NCBI GenBank assembly: GCA_900555045.1
Contig: USJW01000005.1
Location: 12,394-76,393, forward strand
Direction: 5' to 3'
Length of the DNA stretch: 64,000 nt
From: an uncultured Clostridium sp.
Lineage (GTDB): Bacteria; Bacillota; Clostridia; Lachnospirales; Lachnospiraceae
Part shown: positions 17,500 through 27,100 of the stretch, one piece after another
Layout: every line of letters begins with the position of its first letter
How positions within the stretch are numbered: position 1 is the stretch's first letter
Made by a program: the position numbers and the translations under genes
Notes under the pieces: generated by a model
The model's database searches: none
Told to the model about the DNA's origin: nothing
What the model saw: the letters and a program-made list of their open reading frames with translations, nothing else

Positions 17500-18543
17500 T
17501 TATTTGTTCAGGCTGTCCATCGCCGCCTGGGCGTGCTCTGCGAAGAGCTGTCTGATGGCCTCCATCTCGCCGAGTCCCCGCACCAGGCATGTCACCTCGT
17601 AGCCGGCCTCCTCGAAGGTGGTCTTCCAGGACCCCTCATCGTCGCTTGCCATATCGTTGTTTGCGTGGTCACCGGCCACGATCATTAACGGCTGCAGCAC
17701 CACCTTTTTGTAGCTGCCCCCGCGGACCTCCGCCAGCACATCCTCCACGCTGGGAGTGGCCTCCACGGTGCCCACATAATAGTGGTCGTAGCCCGCCTCC
17801 CGCAGCATCTCCTGCATTTTCCCATACACCTCATTAGAGTCGGCCTCCGTGCCATGCCCCATGAAGCAGATTGCCGTCTCCCCGTCGTCGTACGCTGCGG
17901 TGTCCGCCGTGATCGCATGAATCACCGCCGCGAAATCCTCGTCCGAGGTGAGAAGCGGCGCTCCCACGGCCACCCGGGAGAACGCGTCGGAGTACTCCGC
18001 CAGCTCGTTCACCAGGTCCGTGTACTCGAACCCGTTCATCAGATGGGTCGGCTGAACCACCAGGTTTTTCACCCCGTTTTTCTCCGCGCGCGCCAGCGCC
18101 TCGCCCACGTTGTCGATGGCCACCTGGTCACGCGACTTTAAATGGTCGATGATGATCTGGCTGGTAAATCCCCGCCGCACAGAGTAATCCGGGAATGCCC
18201 GCTCAAGCGCCTCCTCCACCGCCCCGATGGTGAGGCGCCGGTTGTCATTGTAGCTGGTTCCGAAGCTGACGACCAAGAGCTCGTTCTCCCCGATCCCATC
18301 CTGATTGCGCGTATTGTCCAGGGAGGCATCCCCTGTGTTGTAATTCTCCTCCTCGGCCGCCTGGGCCGTCTTCAGTGCCGTCTCCTCCACCGTCGTCTCT
18401 ATCACTGCCGTCTCTACCGCCTTCGTCTCATTTCCCGCCGTCTGTGTGCCGGCGCTCTCCTGTTCACTTGCAGAGCAGCCCGATACCACCGCCGCGGACA
18501 GGGCCGTAAATGCAAATAATGCCGCCAGTTTTCCGATGCTCAT
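17500..18543 (-). CDS. cbiK: exported CbiK-type sirohydrochlorin cobaltochelatase (lipoprotein)
   Basis: 347 residues. CbiK inserts cobalt or iron into sirohydrochlorin-type rings. The catalytic metal-binding motifs are present: VVQPTHLMNGFEY, FMGHGTEADSNEVY and LMIVAGDHANNDM. Unlike cytoplasmic CbiK, this protein starts with a signal peptide ending in VVSGC (Cys23) and a ~50-residue Thr/Glu/Ala linker, so it acts outside the membrane. An exported CbiK beside an iron/haem transporter is known in Desulfovibrio. The start at 18543 follows AAGGAGGAAAAGGAG. It is the first gene after the cobalamin riboswitch. A role as tetrapyrrole binder or scavenger rather than biosynthetic enzyme is possible. 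Confidence 0.88.
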   Translation of the reverse strand: MSIGKLAALFAFTALSAAVVSGCSASEQESAGTQTAGNETKAVETAVIETTVEETALKTAQAAEEENYNTGDASLDNTRNQDGIGENELLVVSFGTSYNDNRRLTIGAVEEALERAFPDYSVRRGFTSQIIIDHLKSRDQVAIDNVGEALARAEKNGVKNLVVQPTHLMNGFEYTDLVNELAEYSDAFSRVAVGAPLLTSDEDFAAVIHAITADTAAYDDGETAICFMGHGTEADSNEVYGKMQEMLREAGYDHYYVGTVEATPSVEDVLAEVRGGSYKKVVLQPLMIVAGDHANNDMASDDEGSWKTTFEEAGYEVTCLVRGLGEMEAIRQLFAEHAQAAMDSLNK

Positions 18544-18754
18544 CTCCTTTTCCTCCTTGTCTTGGCACATTCTATCAGTCAAAAACAAGGTACGGGAATA
18601 AAAATTGCATCCGCTCATCACTCAAACTGGCCGCATTTGCACAACGCTCACAAAACTCCACCGCGGGAGTTTCTATCACCGTTTAAGTCAGAGATCTGCG
18701 GCGTACACACCGCAAACCGGCACGATCAATTACTCGTGATCTGGAATGCTATTC

Positions 18755-18955
18755 CGGTACCAACATCTGGCAGGTTTCCTGACTTGTAGATCAACGCGCA
18801 TGACCGCCTTCCCAATCCATATGGACCAGTGACTGTCTCTGACAAAGATCATGCGCTCCTTACTCACAGTGACGAGCTCGCACAGGTTTTTCACCTGTTT
18901 CCCTTTTACCCGCCACCCGCGCGAACACGGATGGCGGCACCAGCTGCTCTTAACT
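18755..18955 (-). ncRNA. cobalamin riboswitch
   Basis: Read leftwards it has the conserved order of an adenosylcobalamin-type riboswitch: GGTGCC near the 5' end, then GGTAAAAGGGAA, a CAGGTGAAAAACCTG hairpin, TCACTGTGA, CCACTGG...GGGAAGGC, and the B12 box GTCAGGAAACCTGCC at 18769-18783. It lies about 210 bases upstream of the exported CbiK gene and should repress the five-gene operon when cobalamin is plentiful. No clear intrinsic terminator follows in the 210-base leader, so control may be at translation or by another fold. Confidence 0.92.
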
Positions 18956-18966
18956 TGATACGCTAT

Positions 18967-18995
18967 ATCCTACCACTTACAAAAAAAAATTGCAA
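18967..18995 (-). promoter_or_regulatory. promoter of the cobalamin-riboswitch operon
   Basis: TTGCAA (18990-18995), a 17-base spacer and TAGGAT (18967-18972) read leftwards, placing the transcript start a few bases before the riboswitch. Confidence 0.55.
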
Positions 18996-19010
18996 TCCCG
19001 GCATGACAAG

Positions 19011-20150
19011 TTACGGATTTCTCACCGGCTTCGCCCGCTCGATCGTCACCGGAATCTCCTCCAGCCCCAGGAGCCCCTCACAGCCCACCGTGAGCTGCAA
19101 AATCATGCTCTCGTCCGTGCCCGGCGGGACCTGGCGGTCGAAGACGAAGTTCCCAAGGCTGTAATAAATGTGCTTTCCCTGGTACGTCTCCGCCCGCTGC
19201 AGCACATGCGGGTGCGCGCCCACCACGAAATCCGCCCCGGAATCGATGGCCTTTTTCGCGATCGTCTCCTGCATATCGCTCTTGTAGGGCTGGTACTCAA
19301 TCCCCCAGTGGAAATAGACGATCTTAAAATCACAGTCCAGCTCGCCGATCTCCCGCTCCATCCCCGCAAGGTCCATGGTGCTCACATAGCGGACCGTGGC
19401 CTTGTCCTGCTCATAAACGAACCCCTCCGGCGGGAACGCGCTGTAGGCCAGAATCCCCACCCGAATCCCGTTTTTCTCGTACACAAAGGGACGGTGGGAG
19501 GCGGCATCCTTTGCCGCCCCCACATACGAGAGACCGCTCTCCTCCAGATATCTCATGGTGTCTGAGAGCCCTGTATTCAGGCAGTCCATGGAGTGGTTGT
19601 TCGCCAGGTTCATGCAGTCAAAGCCCGCGGCCTTAAGTGCCGCCGCGTTCTCCGGGTCCGCCCGGAACAGAAACCGTTTCGTCTTACTCGCGGGGCTGTC
19701 CCGCTCCGTGATCGGGCATTCCAGGTTGCCGACCGTCAAGTCGTCCCCCAGGAACACCTCCCGCACATCCCCGTAGGGGTAATCATATCCATTTTCATCC
19801 AGTTGGGTCTGAACGCCCCGGGAGAGCATGATGTCCCCCACAAGGGAGATGACCAGCTGATCCTGCTGCCGGCCTTCCGGCCCCTGCGGTCCCTGCTCCT
19901 CCCGCGCTTTCTGAGCTTCCCGCGCCACAAAAGAGACGGCCAGAAAAATGGCCAGGGCGGCGGCCAGAACGACCGCCAAAATGGCCGCCCGGGAGTCCCT
20001 CCGCGAGGCCGCTGCCCTGGCCGCCCGTGAATCTCTCCGCGAGGCCGCTGCCCTGGCCGCCCGTGAGGTCGCCCGCGAGTCCCCACGTGACCCCTTCCGC
20101 GATCCCCCAAACGCCCCCGTGCGCGGATCTCTTCTCTTATGCCCTAGCAT
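19011..20150 (-). CDS. CapA/YwtB-type metallophosphoesterase, membrane-anchored
   Basis: 379 residues. Residues 1-55 are basic and carry two copies of a 12-residue Arg/Ala/Ser repeat. A membrane segment follows at about 56-76, then an exported CapA domain. Phosphoesterase motifs are LVGDIMLSRGV, VGNLECPIT, NLANNHSMDCLNTG, YFHWGIEYQ and VGAHPHVLQ. The CapA family is linked to poly-gamma-glutamate capsule synthesis but has many unassigned members. The start overlaps the DUF3160 stop by 7 bases, so the two are coupled. No CapB/CapC genes are present, so a capsule role is not supported by context. Confidence 0.85.
   Translation of the reverse strand: MLGHKRRDPRTGAFGGSRKGSRGDSRATSRAARAAASRRDSRAARAAASRRDSRAAILAVVLAAALAIFLAVSFVAREAQKAREEQGPQGPEGRQQDQLVISLVGDIMLSRGVQTQLDENGYDYPYGDVREVFLGDDLTVGNLECPITERDSPASKTKRFLFRADPENAAALKAAGFDCMNLANNHSMDCLNTGLSDTMRYLEESGLSYVGAAKDAASHRPFVYEKNGIRVGILAYSAFPPEGFVYEQDKATVRYVSTMDLAGMEREIGELDCDFKIVYFHWGIEYQPYKSDMQETIAKKAIDSGADFVVGAHPHVLQRAETYQGKHIYYSLGNFVFDRQVPPGTDESMILQLTVGCEGLLGLEEIPVTIERAKPVRNP
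19993..20064. repeat. two 36-bp tandem repeats in the CapA-like gene
   Basis: Two 36-base units (19993-20028 and 20029-20064), differing at about two positions, encode the duplicated basic Arg/Ala block before the membrane anchor; a partial third unit follows at 20065. In-frame expansion would change only the length of the cytoplasmic tail. Confidence 0.85.
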
Positions 20151-22420
20151 CCGCTGGAGTAGGGCTCAGCGGGCACCGGGATCTCCTCGCCGACGGTCCC
20201 GTCCATGTAGGAGCCTGTAAATGGCGGCCGCTCAGGCGCAGACTGCCGCACCTGCTCCTGCCATTCTTCGTCCGTCAGCCGCTCCTCGGACACAAACTCA
20301 TAGTAGTCGAACACCGCGCCCCTGGTTAAGTAGACCCGTCCGTACTGGGACACGGCCACATACATTTCCGCAGCGGTCCCCACGCCGGCCTCCAGGTAGG
20401 CGCCGTCGGAGGTGTGAACGTCCGCGATGACCGCCATGTTTTTGTCCGTATCCGACTCCACCAGATACCAGCCGTCCGCCTCCGCGATGGAGCTGCTCAA
20501 GTACTCCAGAAAACCGCCGTAGGTCAGAAGCGTCATGTGCTCCTCCGCCGTCAGATCCTCCCCTGCAAGCTCCTTAAGCGCGCAGTCCCGCAAAAATTCC
20601 AGCATGGACTCAAACTGTTCATATTTATACTGCAGCTTCTCATTCAACAGCCCCTTGTCCGCCAGATTTTCCCTGGTGACGGCGGTGAGCCAGAGCAGCC
20701 GGTTGAAAAATTCCGGGTTCGGCTCCACGTACCCCAAGATCTCCGGCGGCTCGTTGCCCCCGCACTCCGTGCCCGACTGTTTCCCGTAGAGAATCGTGTC
20801 GTGGCGCAGCTCCGACCAGCTCCCGAGGGCCGTGGAGAGCGCCTTGTCCTCCCATGCGCGGCTCTGCATAAACAGCGGGTAGCCGTCCCCCACGCGCTCC
20901 GTCAGGCTTTTCAGGCAGTAGAGCCAGCCCCTGTAAAGATTGTCCGTCTGATGGGTGATGGTCTGGCTCCGAAACTTCCCACACAGCCGCTCAAAGGCCG
21001 CCCGGTATCCGTCCCACTGGCTCTCCGGCTGATAGAATTCCTCCAGCACCTCCTCGGCCCGCGGGGACCCGAAGACCGCCATCACGTCCAGGCCGCTGGG
21101 GAATGGCCGCTTGTCGGGCTCCGTCAGCTCCTGCAAAATTTCCGAGTCCGGAATGTAGCGCTGGCCCATGAACCGCATCTGCAGCTGGGTCACCTCACCC
21201 TCCACCTTGTGCACGATGTCCGGACTGCGAAGCTGATCCACCTCCCGGTAGAACGCGGCCAGCCCCTGCGGAATTTTCTCCATGTCCGGGGTGTCGGAGT
21301 AGACCTTTGCAACCGCCGCCGCGATCTCGCAGGGTGTGATATCGTCCGAGTCTCCCACAAAGAAGCTGGTGGTGCTGTAAATATTCTCCCAGAGCCGGAT
21401 TCCCTCCTCCTTAGGCGCGCGGCAGAGCGCGATGGACGCCACCATGGCCCGCATGGCGGACTGCTCATCCCGCGTTTTGTCCTGATTGTAAAACGGCATG
21501 GGCATGATGCCGTACCAGCTCATGGCCCGGAAGTACCGCCCCAGCTCCTCGCTGCGGGTATAGTGCCCCCTCGCCTTGAACAGCGAGTAATCCACGTCGT
21601 ATCCGAAGAGCGGAGACACGCCCACCCCGCCCGCAGCCACAATCAGATCACGCTCCTGCTCTGCAAGCTTTGCCAGCTCCGCCGGGTATCCTGCGGGAAG
21701 CGGCTCCTCGAGGGCCAGGCAGGCGACGCCAAAATACCCCAGCATCGTGCGGGCCGCCTCCTTCACCTGCGGCTCCTCCACCTTCTCGTACATGTCCATG
21801 AGCTGCCCGATCATGCTGCCGTTTAAGCGTGAGAGGTCACTGTACAGAAAGTCCGTCTCCAGATTGCGCAGCGAGTAGTCATAGAAAATATGGTACAGCT
21901 GCAAAACCGAATCGGTGGTCACAAAGCTCGGAACCTTCTTGTATGTATTCTCCTCGTAGATGTAGAACAGCTGCTCCGAATTTGTGGGGATCACCACAAA
22001 GCCGTTGGCCGCGATCATGCCCCGCTGCTCCTCGGTCAGATTTCCAAACTGGTTTAAGTTCTCCACGTTGGATAAGTCCCCGTTCAGCTTGTACGCCGGG
22101 GCGTTCGCCGCAAATGAGAGGGGCTCATACTGGCCGCCGGACCGGTTGAACTCCGGACTGAAATCCAGGTTCATCTTCCCCGTACCTGCACTCGCCTGGC
22201 TGTCCCCGCCCGCTGTGTGCTGCGAGGTCTCCGGCGAGCTCTCCTCCGCCTTCCCCACGTCCGTCTCTCTGCTCCCCGCAGTGGCGGCTGTCTCCTTGCT
22301 CTCCGCAGTGGCGGCTGTCTCCGACGGCGTCACATCCATCCTGTTTCCCTGGCCCACGCAGCCCGTGGCCATCACAACTGCACACGACACCGCCAGTGCC
22401 CGCATCATCTTTTTATACAT
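20144..22420 (-). CDS. DUF3160 lipoprotein
   Basis: 758 residues. Signal peptide with lipobox VMATGC (Cys21), then a ~70-residue Ser/Thr/Glu/Ala linker with a short internal duplication. The rest (about 95-758) is a single DUF3160 domain recognised by the opening NGFVVIPTNSEQLFYIYE and FVTTDSVLQLYHIFYDYSLR, and a long helical body. The biochemical role of DUF3160 is unknown. GAAGGGAGGAGATCGCGG precedes the ATG. It lies between the FG-GAP gene (16-base gap) and the CapA-like gene (7-base overlap), so the three form one operon acting at the cell surface. Confidence 0.85.
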   Translation of the reverse strand: MYKKMMRALAVSCAVVMATGCVGQGNRMDVTPSETAATAESKETAATAGSRETDVGKAEESSPETSQHTAGGDSQASAGTGKMNLDFSPEFNRSGGQYEPLSFAANAPAYKLNGDLSNVENLNQFGNLTEEQRGMIAANGFVVIPTNSEQLFYIYEENTYKKVPSFVTTDSVLQLYHIFYDYSLRNLETDFLYSDLSRLNGSMIGQLMDMYEKVEEPQVKEAARTMLGYFGVACLALEEPLPAGYPAELAKLAEQERDLIVAAGGVGVSPLFGYDVDYSLFKARGHYTRSEELGRYFRAMSWYGIMPMPFYNQDKTRDEQSAMRAMVASIALCRAPKEEGIRLWENIYSTTSFFVGDSDDITPCEIAAAVAKVYSDTPDMEKIPQGLAAFYREVDQLRSPDIVHKVEGEVTQLQMRFMGQRYIPDSEILQELTEPDKRPFPSGLDVMAVFGSPRAEEVLEEFYQPESQWDGYRAAFERLCGKFRSQTITHQTDNLYRGWLYCLKSLTERVGDGYPLFMQSRAWEDKALSTALGSWSELRHDTILYGKQSGTECGGNEPPEILGYVEPNPEFFNRLLWLTAVTRENLADKGLLNEKLQYKYEQFESMLEFLRDCALKELAGEDLTAEEHMTLLTYGGFLEYLSSSIAEADGWYLVESDTDKNMAVIADVHTSDGAYLEAGVGTAAEMYVAVSQYGRVYLTRGAVFDYYEFVSEERLTDEEWQEQVRQSAPERPPFTGSYMDGTVGEEIPVPAEPYSSGC

Positions 22421-22436
22421 CCGCGATCTCCTCCCT

Positions 22437-23198
22437 TCACTCCCGAACAGCAGTCAGCTTTTCGCCGTCCCACTGCAATTTACATTTTTCCCCTTCTACA
22501 TGTACCCACACATCGCCCTCGCTGCTGTGCCGCTGCGATGAAAACACGATCTCTCCGTCCATCTCATCGGAGATTCCCTTCACCTCAAACCCAAAACCCT
22601 TCCAGTCATAGGCGGCAAACAGCTTTCTCCCACTCCTTGCCGTCTCAATGGAGACAATCTCGCATATCCCGTCCTGATCCACGTCCGCCAGAACGTAATC
22701 GTCAAAGGGGCGCGCCAGCCGCGACCCCAGCCAGATCGGTGCCAGCCTGCCCTCCACAATATCGTAAAAGAACGGCCGCTTGGCGCCAACCGGGTGAAAC
22801 TTGGCCTCCTTGTAGACACACACCGCCAGCTCGGTCACGCCGTCGCCGTCGATGTCCCCCGCCTGCACCTTGAGCGGTCTCATGTCGGAGAGGTCAAACC
22901 GGTAGTCCGGCTCCCCAAAAGCCACCGGCCATTTTCCCACAATCCAGTAGTCCGAGTACACTTCCACGTACTTCCCGTAAGCCTCCCCGGTTTCAAGCCT
23001 CTGCCCCGGGGCACCGCCCGTGACAACAAGCAGCTCCTCCCGGTCGTCCCCGTCCATGTCGGCCACATACCAGGAGACCATGTCCCGGTTCCGCTCCGCC
23101 ATCCGGGTATAACCGATCACAGATCCTCCCCCAAGAAGCAGCAGCGCGGCCAAAACCGCCGCCCATTTCCGTCTCATTCTCAAATTAAACTCTCCCAT
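22437..23198 (-). CDS. FG-GAP/VCBS repeat protein, membrane-anchored
   Basis: 253 residues. An N-terminal anchor (about 12-30) is followed by an exported domain with three calcium-binding FG-GAP-type blocks: ADMDGDDREELLVV, GDIDGDGVTELAV and ADVDQDGICEIVSI. These form blades of a beta-propeller, usually binding ligands or partners. The Shine-Dalgarno for the first ATG is poor; a second ATG at 23177 (MRRKWAAV) is an equally good start. It is the first gene of the FG-GAP/DUF3160/CapA operon. Confidence 0.82.
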   Translation of the reverse strand: MGEFNLRMRRKWAAVLAALLLLGGGSVIGYTRMAERNRDMVSWYVADMDGDDREELLVVTGGAPGQRLETGEAYGKYVEVYSDYWIVGKWPVAFGEPDYRFDLSDMRPLKVQAGDIDGDGVTELAVCVYKEAKFHPVGAKRPFFYDIVEGRLAPIWLGSRLARPFDDYVLADVDQDGICEIVSIETARSGRKLFAAYDWKGFGFEVKGISDEMDGEIVFSSQRHSSEGDVWVHVEGEKCKLQWDGEKLTAVRE

Positions 23199-23328
23199 TT
23201 TTAGCCGCGCGCTGCCCTGTTAGCAAATCCCCCAGGCGGCCCGGCGCCTTTTTTTGCACCAATAAGAAAATTATAACACAGATACCCGGATTTGGCGATG
23301 TCCGGTTCTCGCCCCTCTTTTCCTGCAT

Positions 23329-23357
23329 TTGACATTTTCACAGCCAGCCATTAAAAT
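23329..23357 (+). promoter_or_regulatory. promoter of the GyrI-like gene
   Basis: TTGACA (23329-23334), a 17-base spacer and TAAAAT (23352-23357). The mRNA would have a leader of about 128 bases. Confidence 0.7.
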
Positions 23358-23370
23358 GGAAGAAAGCGCG

Positions 23371-23466
23371 GCCCGCCCTGTCCGCTTCAGACGGACACGC
23401 GGCGGGCACAGTTCAAGTGATGGGTGAGAACCTTTGACGCGTTTTTTGCAGAACAGTAGTCATCAC
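23371..23466 (+). other. structured 5' leader of the GyrI-like gene
   Basis: A strong stem (GCCCGCC-TGTCCG with CGGACA-GGCGGGC, 23371-23407) is followed by GTGATG at 23417-23422 that can pair with CATCAC at 23461-23466. This may be an attenuator or RNA regulator. I do not recognise a known riboswitch class, and GC-rich leaders can fold by chance. Confidence 0.35.
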
Positions 23467-23491
23467 CTCAACCAAAGAATGGAGATCAATT

Positions 23492-24001
23492 ATGGCTGAA
23501 ATCAAACGGGTATACCGCCAAACCATGCCGGCAATGAAGCTGGTCGGCAGATGCTACGGGGAGAGCGACCGTGTGAACGGCACCTTCGCACACAGATGGG
23601 GCGAGTGGTTCCAAAACAATCTGTTTGCGCCGCTCCAGCTGGCCGGGCCGGGTCCCGAGCCCTTCGAGGACTGCGACGCGTGCATCGGCCTGTGCCGCTG
23701 CAAGGAGGGAGAACCGTTCCAGTACTGGATCGGCGTGTTCATGCCGTTAGAGGCGGCGGTCCCCGACGGTTACGACAGCGTCGCCTTTGACGCGGGCGAT
23801 ATCGCCGTGTGCTGGGTCTACGGCAAGGAGCCGGACATCTACACCCACTGCTGCATGAGCCGCCTCGCGGAGGAGGGCTTTGAGTGGACCGCAGACGCAG
23901 ACGGCGTCAAGTGGTGCTTTGAGCGGTACGTCTCCCCACGCTTCACCGAGCCCGACGGGCAGGGGAATGTGATTCTCGATATGTGTTTTTATGTAAAGTA
24001 G
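23492..24001 (+). CDS. GyrI-like/AraC effector-binding domain protein
   Basis: 169 residues, a stand-alone effector-binding domain without a DNA-binding part. Features are the opening strand KRVYRQTMPAMKLVGRCYGE, a helix with WGEWFQNN, the FQYWIGVFMPLEAAVPDGYDSVAFDAGDIAVCWVYG core and a C-terminal ILDMCFYVK strand. Such proteins bind small hydrophobic molecules or block gyrase (GyrI/SbmC). It has unusually many Cys residues. GGAG lies upstream of the ATG. It is a single-gene unit convergent with the large Sel1-repeat gene. Its ligand is unknown. Confidence 0.75.
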   Translation: MAEIKRVYRQTMPAMKLVGRCYGESDRVNGTFAHRWGEWFQNNLFAPLQLAGPGPEPFEDCDACIGLCRCKEGEPFQYWIGVFMPLEAAVPDGYDSVAFDAGDIAVCWVYGKEPDIYTHCCMSRLAEEGFEWTADADGVKWCFERYVSPRFTEPDGQGNVILDMCFYVK

Positions 24002-24016
24002 ATCAGCGTGCAGAAC

Positions 24017-24060
24017 AGAAGGCAGCGTGAGGAACTTGAGGGTCCCTCCCGCTGCCTTCT
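24017..24060. terminator. hairpin between convergent genes
   Basis: AGAAGGCAGCG (24017-24027) pairs with CGCTGCCTTCT (24050-24060), with GAGG/CCTC inside. It lies between the rightward GyrI-like gene and the leftward Sel1-repeat gene and probably stops both; the T-tract is weak on either strand. Confidence 0.5.
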
Positions 24061-24110
24061 ATTGAATCCAATGGGCCGCTTACGCCGCCTGCGGGCGGCT
24101 GCCTGTGTCC

Positions 24111-27100
24111 TTATGCCTCGCTGTCTATCACCAGCTGGAACCGGTCCAGATCCGCTCCCATATACTTTAAAACATTGACCAGAATCTCGCACAGCAGCTC
24201 CGAGGAGTAGTGGAACAGAAGCACCAGATTGGTCCCCTCGATCTGCTTGACGGATGTCTCGGGGATCGTGAAATTCTTCTGCTCCTCCGGGGGCAGCATG
24301 GGCGAGAAGAACCGGGCCGGCAGCCCGCCGGGCAGCTTCTTGCCGTTCTTTAGCGTGATGATCTGCTCCAGCTTCTCCCTTCCCTCCGGATTTCCCGCGC
24401 ACTCCCGCTCAATGACCCACTTCATGGCGGCCGTAAATCCCTTGGCTGTGATCTTTTCCCGGGAGTCCACCCCGTCCACCACAATCGCAAGCGCCTTCTC
24501 GCCCTTGTGCAAAAGTTGCTCTAAGGGGCGCAGATTGCCGCCGGTGACCGGCGCTGCGCCTGCCTCCTCTCTCGCCTCACCCACGCCTGAAGCGCATTTT
24601 CCTGCGCTCGCCCGTTTGACAACGTCGCAGACCTGGATCCACGGCTTCATGCCCTCTCTGTTGCATGTCAATTTTGCGCAAAGCTCAAAGTACGCTTTGG
24701 CCTGATCCGTATCCTGGCCAATCTCGTCGCCCTGGAGGTAGAGCTGCCCCAACCGGAAGGTTATCTCTCTGTCATATTTCTTACAGAACTCCTCCAGATA
24801 CTCCTCCTCCGTGTCCGCACTCCCTCCGTCATCCATCACATACTCGACGCCCGGTTCCCGGGCTATCTCCTTCTCCCAGCGCTCAGCGCGCTCCTTAACA
24901 TATGCCTCGTAGCAGGACACCGCCTTCTCCACCGCATCCGATTTTTCCCTGTGGTTCCAGTAATAGTCTCCCAGCACGGCGCAGTCCTTCGCACAGTGCA
25001 CAGGCGTTTCCAACAGCATCTGACTGAGCGCCATCTCCTCCGCCTCAATCTCTTGCCTGTACGGCCAGAGATTGATCAGCCGCAAAACCGCGGCAGCAGC
25101 CTTATAATTCTGGGTGCCGAGGTATTTTTGCGCCGCTCCTCTGATCGCCTCCGACAGCACATCCACGGGCTGCTTGCCATCCAGGCAGTCCCCCGAAGCT
25201 TCCAGGGACAACCGGTTCTCGCAAATCGTCTCGCTCCATCGGCTGCTCTCGCCGTTTTCAAGATCTCCGGCCATCGCTTCAAGTCCCACCTGGTACTGGC
25301 TGTTCCATGGCTTGCTCAAAAACCAGCAGATCAGTTTATCCGGATCTTTTAGCTCCTGACCGGCCACATAGTACTCCATTCCCCGGTCATCCAACTGAAT
25401 CTCCCAGGTATCTCTCTGGAAGTCCAACACGCAATTCACCACATGTGTGTTTAACTCCGCCAAGGACACCAGGGTGTTTTCTGTATAACCATGGCCCAAA
25501 CGATACAGCGCTCTCAATACCGGCTTGCTTTTCGTCAGCGCCAACAATACGGTTAATGCCCTGCATTCCAGCGCCCGATTCTCCTCCGGAGTTTTAATCC
25601 GCTTGCTTAAATAATCGTCGAAAAACCCAAAACCAATCGCAGAAGGATATCGCTTGACGAGATATTTCATCAGAACATTATTCTCATAGGGATCCTCCAG
25701 CTGGTTCTGCTCCAAAAAGCTCTCGTAGGTCTCCCAGGCCCTGCTGTAGGTCTCAATTTTATCTTTCAGCTTCTCATTTTCCACATGGGCCAGGATTCCC
25801 GCCTCCGCCGGGTAGTGATAGCCCTTTCCTTTCACCACATATCGCGCTGCCAGCCATTCAGCCGCCGCCTCATAGTCCTTAAATTTCCACGCGATGTCCG
25901 TCTTAAGCTCCAGGTACATCCGGTAAAGTCGAAGCAGCATCCGGGTCTCGTCATCGTCGCCGAACGACTTGCATTCCAGCAGCTGCTTGGGATTACAGTA
26001 CTCCTCAAAGAGTTCTCCCAACGTCGTTTTGTCCAGATTCGTGTCCACACATAGCCTCATAAAATCCAGGCGCCACTTGGAGATACGGTTGTCCAGCTCA
26101 TCCTCCTTGTACTCTTCCCGGGCACTCAGAACAAATATGATCTCCTCGTGCTTCAGAGTCCTCGATACCTTATAGTGTTCCCAGGCGAGCGCATTCTCCC
26201 CCTGCATTAAATAGTTTTCCGCCAGCTTCTCGTGTTTCTCAAACTCTCTCATATCCCCATCGCTCTCTTCCAAACATGGTATCAGCATCTCGCTGTAGAT
26301 CTCATCCTCCGGAAACTCCTCATGAATTTTCTCCAGGATTGTGATGGCTTCGTCATAGTCCCTTCGCGCAAACCGCGACTGAAATTCTTCCTTGTAGCCC
26401 TCTAGCCTCCGCCGCTTCTCAAGCAGGCCCTCCACCTCCAGAAGGACTTTTTCCGCCCCCTGCATCTGACCTGCCCTGGCTTGCTCCAAAAATCGCTTTG
26501 CCTCCTCCAGGTTCCCCCGCTCATAATAGAGCGTCCCCAGATTCAGCGCAGCCCTGGCATTATTATTCTCAGCCGAAATCCGGTACCATTTTTCCCCCTC
26601 CTCCTCATTTTTCTCTGTCCCCAGACCGTACATATACATGGCCCCCAGGTTATTCTGCGCGCCTCCGATATTTCCATTGGCCGCGATTGTGTTGAGACGG
26701 AACGCCTCCTTCCACTCTTTCGCCTCACGCTTTAAATTCGCCAGGCAATATACCGCCCTAAAATAATTTGTATATTCCTTAGGGGAGGAAAGCTTTTCAA
26801 AATAGTACACAGACTTCTCATAATCCGTCTCGACGATTTTCCCCTGATAGTACAACTCAGCCAAACGGGACGCGGCATCTTCCTTTCCCTGTTCCGCCAG
26901 CTCTGAGAGGAGCTCTATCCCTTCCATTTTACTCTTCTCATCATTTTCTTCCGAGAGCAAATACTCGGCATAGAGCTGTTTCCCCTGTACAATTCCCTGC
27001 TGGCTGGCCGTTTTTAAATATCCCGCCGCTCGTTTTTTATCGGTATTCATGCAAGACAGCGCCATTTCCAAGCACACCGTCCCATATTCTTCTCCCGAGC

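Noticed and set aside
18622..18750. An intrinsic terminator between the cobalamin riboswitch and the CbiK gene
   Set aside because: No stem followed by a T-run could be found, so transcription termination control is not supported.
20414..21826. Long + strand frame of 470 residues opposite the DUF3160 gene
   Set aside because: His/Arg/Leu/Pro-rich translation without any recognisable domain, typical of the antisense of a GC-rich gene; the DUF3160 frame on the other strand has a signal peptide and ribosome site.
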